A stretch of DNA of 64,000 nucleotides, from positions 2,695,084 to 2,759,083 of the forward strand of contig OX457053.1 in assembly GCA_949752735.1 (NCBI GenBank). The letters are read 5' to 3'. The DNA is from Lumbricus terrestris. Lineage: Eukaryota > Annelida > Clitellata > Crassiclitellata > Lumbricidae. This document shows, piece after piece, positions 22,601 to 32,400 of the stretch. The notes below the pieces were generated by a model, which made no database searches, was not told the DNA's origin, and saw only the letters and a program-made list of their open reading frames with translations. How positions within the stretch are numbered: position 1 is the first letter of the stretch; every line of letters starts with the position of its first letter. The translations under genes were made by a program, and so were the position numbers.

Positions 22601-24687
22601 TTCATGTAATTTCTTCGACCTGCTGAATAACTCATAATAATTAATATTATGACCACGATGCTACCTGCTGAAATTGTATGACTGACACCGCCACTGATAG
22701 GCAGGGCCTGAAGTTGAAGACGTTTCCTGACACAGATTGGTTCTGCTTTCCCTGACTATTTTAGTATTATGTTTATTGTAATATTCACGCTATCGCATAC
22801 GCTCTCTCATTGATGAGTAATTCATTTATTTAGCCATTCAGTTGCTTTAAGAGAATTCGTTAATAATTATTACAGCTAACTTTCCAGCCGCTGCACAAAG
22901 TAGATCTTTCTCCGCGACCTAATATATTCCGAAAACTTCTGAAGTGTTCTGATAATTTGTTATGATAATTCTTTTCAGAGTTCCCCGACATTGGTTATCA
23001 TTATCTCATCGACAACAAAGGAATCGTCTACGAGGGCAGAGATATCCACCAAGTGCCAAGCGCAGTCTATAAGTCAGAAACTTTTCTTTAACTCATTTTC
23101 CAAATCCCTGAATCTATGACTTCTCTGACTGTCCATTCAAAACTAAAAGTCCTCCTGCATGTCAAGACATCTTACTATGATCCGTGCAATCTGCCACCTC
23201 CGTTAACATATACGCCACACACGGTAACAGCTGCCTCTGCCTCTCTCAATTCTCTATCTATCGCTTTCTTCGTCTGTTTTTGTGTGTGGTGCTTTCCATT
23301 GAATCCCTTTTACTGCCTTACCACTTATAATTCTTTTAGTAACTAATTACTTTTTGTACTGTTCTGTGAACGTGTTCAGTTGGAATTACAACATAACAAG
23401 CGTCGCATTCCTCGGAAACTTCGTGTATCAAAATCCAACATCGTATGCGCTGGCGACCTTCGATATTCTCCTAGCATACCTAAGATACAGCAATTACATC
23501 ATCCAGGACTACACGATCTATGGAATGTGCGAGTGCGTAGACACCGCAAGTCCTGGAAGAAATCTCTACGAGGAAATCAACAGATCCATCCTGAGTCACA
23601 TCTCTGGACACGTTGTAAGTGCTCCATGCATCTTCAATCCTGCAGACGAAGGCGGTGAACACGTTTTGCCTGCTTGTTTCAATCCAGAGATATAAAAAAA
23701 GGGAATACAAATAAACGGAAAATCGTCGTTTTTCGAAACAGTAAAAAAAAACGGAAAAAGGAAATCGAAATAATTTGACTTTGTTACATCTTAAAATGCA
23801 TTTTAATTTCAAAAACCTTGTTTGTGCAATTTTTTGATCTTAATCGACAAATAACACAATTTTATTTGTAGCCCAACAATCATGACAAGTGCCATTAATC
23901 TAAGTTATTTTGTTCTTAAAACTGATTTAATAAGAAATTGAGAAAAACTAACGGTATTGGAGTCTTTTCAAATTTAAATTGTGAACATTCCAAATAAATT
24001 CATGCTTATGGACATAACCCAATTAAAATCTAATCAGATATAAGGGCTATGGATGTATCTCTTAAATGATGTTGCTAAGCACTTAAATGATGACATCAGT
24101 TAGCTGAATCCTTGATAGTAGGCCGCAAGCGGAGAGGATATCAGAAAAAAATAAAATTAAGGAAATTAATAGCAGACAGTAAATAAATAAATAAAGTTAC
24201 ATAAAAATAAAAAAAAACCGGAATAAAACGACGGGGAAAAACGAAGAAAAACGACGGTTCTTTTAAGAGAATAAAAAACGAAAAACATTTTAAACAACTA
24301 TGATTTACTTAAAATGTAGTGTAGTGACTGTAGTCTGATCCTTGAACGAGTTTATCAGTCCCTGGGTCAAGATTTTAGAACGCCCCCTCCTTCACAATCA
24401 TGCCCTTTCACCTCGGTCGCTTATTTCGTTCTAAACCTAGGACTTGCCTTTCAAATTCAATTCTCAACATACAGGACTTGCCTCTCTCAAACTTCGTTCT
24501 CAACGTAAGACTTGCTTCTTTCAATTTTCGTTCTCAGCCTAGGACTTGCCTCTTTCAATTTTCGTTCTCAACATAGGACTTGCCGCTTTGTATGTTATTA
24601 TGCCTTACGTACCTGCTAATTTTTCAGAGACATCGACCAGACAACTTCTGCTTCTTCAATGATTCGGTGACCGCTGACTCTTCTTGA
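17796..24687 (+). CDS. Receptor A: type II membrane protein, DZIP3-type HEPN - TM - PGRP
   Basis: Exons are 17796-18597, 19910-20110, 22979-23072, 23380-23614 and 24628-24687; GT-AG junctions and phases (1,1,2,0) agree, giving 463 residues. Residues about 22-178 resemble the DZIP3/hRUL138-type HEPN domain (NYFRLVQLTMVEGTNVVRK, FDMTLWFALARKLRVLP, AVRNNLFH). The HEPN RNase motif RNxxxH is R145-N146...H150. After basic RKRNR, one hydrophobic helix spans about 227-252; no signal peptide is present, so the N-terminus should be cytosolic. Residues 268-444 form a PGRP domain: SGWGAVPP, VVYTHTAG, the Cys pair in LQCSVPEEC, DIGYHYLIDNKGIVYEGR, SVAFLGNF and DTASPGRNLYEEI. The amidase residues are altered (GHR...C-P-G became GMC...S-P-G), so recognition rather than hydrolysis is expected. 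N-glycosylation sequons (NIT, NRS, NDS) lie in the extracellular part. The tail ends DSS plus TGA. Confidence 0.85.
18632..19091. mobile_element. GC-ended MITE in intron 1 of receptor A
   Basis: The inverted ends are CATTACCGCGCAGGAC (18632-18647) and GTCCTGCGCGGTAATG (19076-19091), followed inward by more inverted GCGCGC/TTTGCGCG sequence. It is about 460 bp and non-coding. Intron 1 of B continues straight from the same flank (GTGAATAATTATAA) without it. Confidence 0.7.
19181..19672. repeat. ATC/CTC trinucleotide microsatellite, intron 1 of A
   Basis: About 490 bases of CTC-, then ATC/CAT-type trinucleotides with interspersed ATG and CGT units. It produces long spurious Asp, Met, His, Ile or Ser runs in several frames. 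The same intron of B holds a purer array at 38281-38561. Confidence 0.95.
20244..21777 (-). mobile_element. Retrotransposon-like insertion with TG...CA ends, intron 2 of A
   Basis: The insert runs from TGTAACG to CGCTACA and is flanked by ATAC at 20240-20243 and 21778-21781. Gene B has the uninterrupted site (GTATACAGGGGCAG at about 39119-39132). On the minus strand a frame starting at 20864 encodes an acidic protein with a Gln-rich coiled-coil (LEQQSRQIRQLGNRVEEL), gag-like in character. A further minus frame (21441-21115) and TGGCGACCGTG near 21410, reminiscent of Gypsy primer-site surroundings, support an LTR-element origin. I do not see two long direct repeats, so the class is unresolved. 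Confidence 0.5.
22280..22440 (-). mobile_element. LINE C-terminal fragment, intron 2 of A
   Basis: The minus strand reads RRWMDDVCDWTG, then ARRAQNREEWRKLL and VSDPQE before a stop, the usual end of many LINE polymerases. The flanks join directly in B near 39575 (CCAATTGTATTACGTAAC), so this insertion came after the A/B duplication or was lost from B. Confidence 0.6.
24425..24592 (+). repeat. Degenerate tandem repeat in intron 4 of A
   Basis: Units of about 36-42 bases contain GGACTTGCC, TTTCAA and TTCGTTCTCAAC. The same array is in intron 4 of B at about 41785-42025. Confidence 0.75.
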
Positions 24688-24835
24688 AACCATGAACTTT
24701 TGGTGAGACCTTGACTTCTAAAAGCTCAATGTCCGATATGGATTATAATACTCACCGTTGAATCAGCATTGCAATACAAGAGTTACTGTGACTTGATAGT
24801 ATCTCTCAGAAATGTAGGCCTACACTGAAGCAGTG

Positions 24836-24945
24836 CAGGCATACTCTAACAGCGTACAGTACAGACGTACTCTAACAGCGTACCGTACAGACATAGGCTA
24901 CTCTAACAGCGTACCGTACAGGCATACTCTAACAGCGTGGGACAG
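24836..24945 (+). repeat. Minisatellite downstream of receptor A
   Basis: Four units of about 27 bases contain ACTCTAACAGCGTA and CGTACAG. Gene B has a single unit (about 42313-42330), so the array expanded in A. Confidence 0.8.
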
Positions 24946-25094
24946 GCAAGTTTTCTGTTTAGAGCTGATATTTTAAATTAACCACCAGTATGTGAGTCTC
25001 ACAACAGAGAAGTTGCAAACAAGGTGAGGTAGAGGGTTGTAGAGAGAGCGACCATACACCAGCAGTTTATGAACAACGGACATCAGGCCATGCG

Positions 25095-26130
25095 ACTTAG
25101 AAAGAAAAAACTATCCTTTTGTTTATAGCCTACTGTCGTGTTTGTATTCGGGCTGCATCCCATACATTGGAAAACTCAAAATTATTAGGCTTCATCTCAA
25201 AGAATTATTGTCTTCGCCAAGGCGCTTTCGGCCGGATTTTGTGCATTGTAGGCCTACATTTGCGCCGAATATCAGTTTCGGGATTGATTTTGAAGTTTTT
25301 GGATCATTTCATTTTAACCATTTTGAGTTTCTCTCTGGATTTTGCAGGAGCTCTGATGATGAATTTGAAGAGCAGGGATGCCGCTCTGAATTTAAAAAAG
25401 GTCAGATCAGGCCGAAAAAGGCTAAAAAAATGGCTAGATACTATAGAAGTTCTCAGAAAAACACATAGATTTTTCCGGCTTGAAATTTCTGACGACCTTT
25501 TTTCAGTATTTCGCTTCAAAATCTGCAATTAATAATTTTTGGTCCAAGTTCACAGAATTTTCGCGTTTTCACGTCTTTCGTTCATTTTCACCTAAAAATC
25601 TATTTTTATGTAAGAAATTTGAAAAAACCGTCTTCAGAAAAACTATATTCTGATCAAAAAACACCTAGAAAACGACCGTAAAAATAGAGTTATAATTGGA
25701 AAAATCTATGAGTAGCATCCCTGACGAAGAAAGTTATGAATCAGTCAAAGGCTCTTATTGGAAAATCATATACAACGACCAAGATCACAGCTGGATGAAC
25801 TCCTGCTCGAAAGACATTTCCAGACTATAATCAAGGCGTGTTATTTTCAACTCATTTGCTGAGCACCATTAGAACTCACAATCTCTTCATCGAGATGCAA
25901 CATTCCGCTTTCACAATACTCAGAAGTGACAAGTATTAATCATAGAAAAGGTCTGAACAAGCGCATTGCTGCTATATGAAATGCAAGCTTGGTAGGCCTA
26001 TAGACTACATAGTGAATATTAGCCACCATTGTATGAGTTTTCGAAGACAGTTTAATGTTCGGCATAAACCCGTAAGTTTAGGCTGATAAATGTTTTACTA
26101 CTGCATTAATTATTCATGCTTCGTAGAATT
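25095..26130 (+). repeat. Downstream segment of the receptor unit, paired with 42385-43390
   Basis: Both contain TCGTGTTTGTATTCGG, CTTCGCCAAGG, the conserved acceptor, CACATGGATTTTTCCGGC-like sequence and CAGCTGGATGAACTCC. Only short stretches are recognisable near 56190-56400 behind gene C. No gene is recognised; part may be 3' UTR. Confidence 0.65.
25348..25356 (+). other. Conserved terminal splice acceptor and mini coding end (untranslated in A)
   Basis: TTTGCAG|GAGCTCTGA here matches the acceptor at 42629/42630 in B and at 56281/56282 in C (GACAG|GAACTCTAA). In C it supplies the last codons; in A the TGA at 24685-24687 precedes it. A donor-like TTG|GTGAGA at 24702/24703 in A could feed it, making it a 3' UTR exon. 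Confidence 0.55.
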
Positions 26131-26300
26131 GTCTGCTGTAATAAGCATTAAGCACAAAAGAGAGGATCGGATAAATCCTAATAAACGTTTTTATGAAGCA
26201 TCTTTGTTATGAAGTTCTTTTTGTTTTCACTGCTTAGTTCAAATGGATCCGGCTTAGGGTGCATATTGTATTTTTCAGGACGTCTGTAAGAGAAAAATGT

Positions 26301-26531
26301 TCAAAGAACATGATCGTTGTTCATGATTACAGTTCTGAATAGGGCAGCATCAGCAACCTCAGTCACAATGACTGCTTTTGGGGAAACGAAGGGGAGGAAA
26401 ACAGTTCTTCTTACACGTCCCAGGATCCTTTCGATGCGACCTACCTCACCAGAGCCCAGCAGTCCCAACCATGCAGGCTGGCGTGGCCTACAGCAGACGT
26501 GCAACTGTGGTCGCTCGAGTGATGATAGCAC
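26301..26531 (-). mobile_element. LINE reverse-transcriptase C-terminal fragment (paralog of 15524)
   Basis: The minus frame includes AWLGLLGSGEVGRIERILGR and VTEVADAALFRT. It belongs to the 26141-27261 segmental duplicate. Confidence 0.6.
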
Positions 26532-27317
26532 TGTAGTAGAGGGACCATAATAATTAGAACTAGCCTAGTTTTTATCTTAAACCATAGACCTTCCCGTGCA
26601 CGACTGCACATCGGGCAACGCAGCTTCTCTTTTGCGTTGTTTCTGCTGCTGAATTTGTTTTCCCTGGGTGGGATGAAAGCCCACCTCTGAGCGGCAGAAC
26701 AATCCCGCTTTATTCTGGATCGGAATACGCACTGACTAAATCCTATAGGGATGGCCTGTGGCGTTGTTTAATATGCGCTGGCCGAAGTTAAAGATAAAGA
26801 CTCTCATAGTAGGCTAGCTCATCTAATTGAAATACCCGCAGACATGATTACATCTAAGGACACACGAACGTACAGTAGGCTACGACGTACTAGACTTTAT
26901 AAAATATCATAGATGATGCTCATTTTTTGTAATGAACTGTCGTTTTGGTCTAATTGCTTGAACTTTTGACATCACCTATACACCTACAAATGGGAGTAAA
27001 ATGTGAAAATATACGCCACGACAGACTCGTGATTATGGTTTAACCTTCCAACGTTTTAAAATACGAAAATGGCGTGATCTCGACATGGTAATCAGATCAG
27101 AGCAATTCCAAAGAGCATTCGACAAGTTAGTATCTTGTGGAGGACACGATCCAGACAGCTTCAATGAGGGAAGTCCCACGCAATTATTTTGGTGTAAGCT
27201 TAGGCTAATAGTTTCTTCGTAAGTTGTTTGCTGCCCCAGATTCCACTCTCGAAAGACCGATCGTCCAAGCAGGGGTTATTTTAAGGAAATTTCTCAACTG
27301 CACATAATTGACAGAAT

Positions 27318-27468
27318 CAGCGGCGGCGCCAGGATTTCAGTTTTTTTGGGGGGGGGGGGATTAAAGGGGGTTAATCGTCAATTTTTTAAAATTTTTACAT
27401 GGGGGAAAAATGGATGACCTTTTTTAGGGGGGTTTAGCCCCTTAGCCCGCCTCCCCAGCGCCGCCACT
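27318..27468. mobile_element. Small hAT-type MITE nested in the hAT element
   Basis: It starts CAGCGGCGGCGCCAGGATTT and ends AGCGCCGCCACT. It has G-run and C-run arms and the internal GACCTTTTTTAGG motif. Copies are at 40174-40313 and 62397-62652. Confidence 0.65.
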
Positions 27469-27507
27469 AAACGTCGGGTTAGAAATTTGAGGCATTACCG
27501 GACATGT

Positions 27508-27741
27508 GAGGCGCGGTGGTATAGTGGTGGCGTCATTGCCTTGAAGCTGGAAGGTTCGAGGTTCGAATCCACCTCGCCGAGTAAGGACCTTGGGCAAGTT
27601 CTTCGCTCACAATTGCTCAGCGCTTCGGCGTGAAACTCCGATGCAGTGTCCGCTCTGCATTCGGGAGCGCCTCTGAGTAGAGAGAGCTTGAAGGGGCGCT
27701 ATAACAAGTGCACATACAAACAAACAAACAAACAAACAAAC
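27508..27741 (+). mobile_element. tRNA-derived SINE
   Basis: The tRNA-like head has an A-box-like TGGTATAGTGG (27517-27527) and a B box GGTTCGAATCC (27560-27570). The body contains AGTAAGGACCTTGGGCAAGTTC, GAGCGCCTCTGAGTAG and GCGCTATAACAAGTGC, then an (ACAA)n tail. The reverse copy is at 62814-63045. Confidence 0.85.
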
Positions 27742-28999
27742 ATGGCTGAGTCCGGTAAATAATTATTGCTAGCAACAAGTGTTGGATACTTGGAGGGTAG
27801 TTTCTTATTGGGGCCATAAAAGACGTCTATTTGAGATTTTCCAATTACATTGCCGTTTTTCTAGCTCCTCAAGTGCAGTCAGCCTGAGATACGTGGTAGG
27901 TATACACGTTGAGACAGATAGATTAGATGATGTTGCTTACTTTGACTGGCTACATAAGTATACAACTGGAGATAAGCCATGCAGCCATTCAACTGTACAA
28001 GTTATCCGATATAGGCCAGCCAACATGATGAATGTCACTGACTCACTGCTCCAGATTTCTTCATATACATGATGTAGGCTATATCTCAAATTAGTCGTAC
28101 CCGACATATTGTGATCCCTCCTAACATTTTACTTAGTAGGCTACTTAGTCCTCCCCGCGCAGGTCTGCATATCGGGAAACGCATCAATCCACTCAATCCA
28201 CTCATCTCGGCCCATCGCCAACTGCTCCGCCTCCTCCCACCGTCCCAAGACTTATAACAACATCACAAGCATAAGAGTGGCATCTCTCATCAGACTATTC
28301 ATTTATCTACCACGCACAATCAGCTTTTCATGCATGACGACAGGGTTGCAGTAAATCGAATTTCTAGCCGTTGCATTCTAGATAGGTCTACGGACCTCCC
28401 ATAAGCGAAATCACGGACGACACTTTTTTATCTACATGTTAAGCTGGACAGCTGCCACGGCATTACGATATATATATATATATATTTATATAACGTGCTC
28501 GCCATAGTCCGGTAATTTACTCAAGGCTGCTTGGCAACCCTACGTATACCCTACATAGCACGTGTGCCACGTGACACGGTCCGAGTTTCTAGGGTTTGCG
28601 TCAATTGCGTCTTTCGCCTTTTCGCAGTGAAAATGAAAAGAAAATCCGAATTTAGAAAGATAGAATCTTTTTTTATCAAAAGGTAGGTAGAAGGCAAAAC
28701 ACTGGCTGTACGATGACTTGCTGGATCCTATTGCAGGATTCCTTGTGTTCCTTTCGTTTGTTTTAATTATTTTTAAAACTGTTTTCCGTTTTCACCGTGT
28801 GACAAGGCTTGGCCTGCAGCGGAATACATGATGTCATACTGTAGCTGTAGAGGTACATGTATATAATTGTAGTGTTATGTGTTTTACTGACTGTTACATA
28901 TTTATTATTATAATCAGGTGCAATAAATAAGCATCGATACAATCAACGTAGGCCTTTAATTATGGCATGCCCGAGATTGTCTTTGTCCATTACCTATTG

Positions 29000-29343
29000 A
29001 ATTTAACCGATGATTAGTGTCGTCGTCGTCGGTGCCTCATTCGTCACTCCGAACATTGGCGGCATCATAGACAATCTTTCTCGGAAGTTTCGCCAGAGAT
29101 CCTTCTGCTGTGTTGCTTGCATCACCCATTCACCAGCTCCATTGACAGTCCCGTACATTCCAATATTCCATCACGTCGTCCATTCACATTCTTCGTGGTC
29201 ATCCTCTTCCTCTTGAGACTTGATCCTTCAGTTTCACCAATTATTATATCTTTCTCAAGGCAGTTTATTGTCTTCCTCATTATATGTCCGGAATACTGCA
29301 ATTTCCTTTTAACTATTACGCTCCAGAGTTCTTTTCCACCCAC
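29000..29343 (-). mobile_element. LINE C-terminal fragment nested in the hAT intron
   Basis: The minus frame has KRKLQYSGHIMRK, a LINE-like YxGHIxR motif, then the basic stretch SSLKRKRMTTKNV and a terminal SLAKLPRKIVYDAANV-like end. It lies in the intron of the hAT transposase gene. Confidence 0.6.
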
Positions 29344-29355
29344 TTCTCTATTAGG

Positions 29356-29424
29356 ATTATTAGGATTAGTGTAGGCGATTTAATCACTATAATATAGTCA
29401 TTAAGTCGCCTGCACTAATCCTAT
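29356..29424. repeat. Imperfect hairpin in the hAT intron
   Basis: The left arm (AGGATTAGTGTAGGCGATTT) and right arm (AAGTCGCCTGCACTAATCCT) pair over about 20-23 bases around an AT-rich loop CACTATAATATAGT. Confidence 0.6.
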
Positions 29425-32400
29425 TTATTCTTCTTAATTATCCTAACCCTATAATATCACTCTTTATATTATATATAATTTGTTATTATAGATATAATTT
29501 CTGAGATTGAGATTATCTTATGTTTTTGTAGGCTACAGCCTACAAGGCTAATGAGATTAGATAATTAGTCAACATTATATCTATGGACGACATCAATGAC
29601 AATGAAGGGGGCTTCTTAGACTATATAACACGTGTGAGACTGTGAGTTGTAGTTTCTTCTTAGATTATAACACCTGTGAAATGTAGGGATGTATTGGTTC
29701 CTGTGCAACTGTGTAAGCTTATATAATTATAGTCCTACTTCCGTCTGTGGTTGCTTATTATGATAGTCAAGTATAATAGTCCAGTTGCAACAGAACTGGG
29801 TTGATGAACTTGATACCAGTACATAAAGAATTGCAATTATAATTAATATTTATTGCAATCTTGAAGGTCTCTCTTTTATCAGCACTGAAATAATAGAGTG
29901 ATTTTGTTAAGGTGACAAATTAAAAAGCTACAATATTATTATTAGACCTAATATTATTATCATTACCATTGTCGCTAACATCGTTATCGTTATAATAATT
30001 ATATTATCAAGTCCCGATATAACCTAGGGTCCTGGACAGGTTTGTAGGCCTAATTAATTCTATTCTGCTTTAACAGAACAAAGGACGAAACTAACAACCC
30101 ACCTGAAAATCACAACTCCCAAGTTGAGGATGACCATGAGACACGCAACGAAGTGGAGGTTGCTGTTTATGGTGACGGGCGTTGTTTTTTGCGATGCCTA
30201 GCAGCAGTGCTATATCCAAGTTTAGCATGTGCAGAAAGGTTTAAATCAGGCCAAATCCGTTCAGTCGATATCGCTGCTAAGGAAACAGTTGTCGCTGATT
30301 TACTTAGAAAGGAAATTTGTAACGTTTTGAGAGAACACAGAGATGTGTTGCATGAAATGGCAGATAGTCTGCCGTTTTTGCTGGACAATACTGTTGATCG
30401 CAGATTTCTTTCGATTGACGATCGAATCTCGGCAATGTCACACCCTACCACATATGTTGGCAATGTTGAGATACTTGTTGCAGCATATCTTCTACGTACA
30501 CAGATACACCTTTTCTGTTCCTCTCCAGATGGGTTGAAGCTGGTCGCCAAATTGCCGCAGACATTATACACTCTCAGCAAACCTGTACAACTGATGTACA
30601 GTGAAGACAGTAAAATCCAGCCCGGTCATTTCAGTTTGCTGATCGCTGAAAAAGAACTACATCGTGGAGAAAATGAATGCGATTTCAAGCAGTCATTGAA
30701 AGATGTATTATCCGATCCTAGCAGACCAACTGGCCAAGACGGATGTGAAGCTTATTTCAAAGACGTTCTGAACGACCATGCAGGTGTAAGCAGTTTAGCA
30801 TCAATCCCTCAACAAGAATCATTTCAGGATGATGCAGTCGATATAACTTTGACAGAATCACGAACTTTATGCCGCAGTTTGTCTGAGCATAACTTGCACA
30901 AGAACACTCAGTTGTACGAAGAAGCCAACATTTCGACGTTATTATCATCTGGGAAGACAGAACTCACAGAAGTACCAGAGTGTGACCCAGCAGCATGCGT
31001 TAGCTTCTCTGCAATGCCATATGACTATGGTATGGATAAAAAAGAACTCAGAGAAAAATCTTTGGAAATTAGACCGGTGCAAACCACCAACACTTTACGT
31101 CATTTTCGACGGAACGGCCGTCACTACGTAAGCTGTACAGCTTGCTGTAAGTTTCAAGATTTGGTGAAAAGACTTTCAGTAAAATGTCAGGTGCCACCTA
31201 TTGCTATGGAGTGTGGAGTAATTTTTCGAAAAGAAACGGTACGGAAGCACTTGCAGCAGCCTTATCATTCTCAAAGCTTGAAGGCTCATCGTATGACAAC
31301 CTTATCTCCGGTAGACGCTGTGAAAATGTCTGATATGGGAAGATCAATCTCAAAGGTCAATGAGAAACTGGCAGAGAAAGTCGGCAGTCTTTTCGTACAC
31401 GCATATGGAGATGCAAAGAAATTAACTCTGAGTGCATTTTCATTTCCTGCAAGGCATCTGCTTTCTCATGGAATTGCGGTAAAATGACAACTGAGCAAGA
31501 TTGGAACTTACAGTACTTGACGCCAGCATCTCACAAAGAATTTTTGCAATGCATTGTACAAAGTCACCAAGAAATTCTTGCGAAAAAGCTGACCAATGAT
31601 GTATTGGCATTATCCATACGATGCGATGGAACAGTAGACAGAACGCAAATTGATAAAATTTACGTTATGGCGAAAGTGGTCAGAGGGGTTGGTTCAGAGG
31701 AACAATACTTCTTAGGTGCCAGCGAACCTCGTTGCCGAGGCGCTAAGGGGATTCTCGAAGCTCTGGAAGAAGCATGCATTAACACAGTTGGAGAATCTGC
31801 TGCAATTAAAGCATATACTAAGACACGCGTCCTCTTTGGTGACGGATGGAGCGTCTATCAATACAGGTGAGAGGTCTGGCTTATGGACTCTATTTCGAGC
31901 CAAAATGAGGGATCATCAATCAACATCTGTCCCTTTGTTAACAATCTGGTGTGCAGTTCACCGTTCGAATTTGGCTTGGAAATCTACCAGCAACTCTGTC
32001 AGTGAGATTGGTCATATATTTCAGAATCTGGTAGCCCTGTCCACATATTTTCACACATCAGGTCTCAGATCAAGGGAACTTCGGGAAGTCGCAGATCTTA
32101 ACAACTCTCACCTCGTTGCGCTTCCTAAGCTTTTTGAGGTTAGGTGGTCTGAGTTTTCATACGCATTAGTAAATTCGGTTCTGGTATCATGGTTTTCGCT
32201 TGTTCTTTATATGCGGCAATCCAAAGATAAAGCTTCAAGTGGTTTTTTGGCATTTCTTCTAGATGAGGATAAACTCGTAGCCTACTCCTGTCATTTTTGG
32301 CTGATGTTCTCACTGTCTTCAGCAGATACCAGAAACTGCTGCAAGGAGATGGCATCACTATTCTCGACATTGAAAAGACAACTAAGTCGGTAAAAGCACG

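Noticed and set aside
24425..24592. CRISPR-like array of spaced repeats
   Set aside because: Units are degenerate and contiguous with variable sequence throughout; the context is an animal intron, and a related array occurs in the paralogous intron.
25119..25532. 137-residue frame behind receptor A as a separate gene
   Set aside because: The homologous region behind B (42385 onward) does not keep the frame; only the splice acceptor is conserved, so it fits 3' UTR or intergenic sequence.
27508..27580. tRNA gene
   Set aside because: A and B boxes are present, but the sequence continues into a SINE body and an (ACAA)n tail and recurs at 62814-63045; a functional cloverleaf was not established.
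31487..31522. Short intron joining the two hAT transposase frames
   Set aside because: A GT...AG pair exists (about 31480-31518) but 36 bases is too short for an animal intron and the pieces already align without a gap, so a frameshift is more likely.
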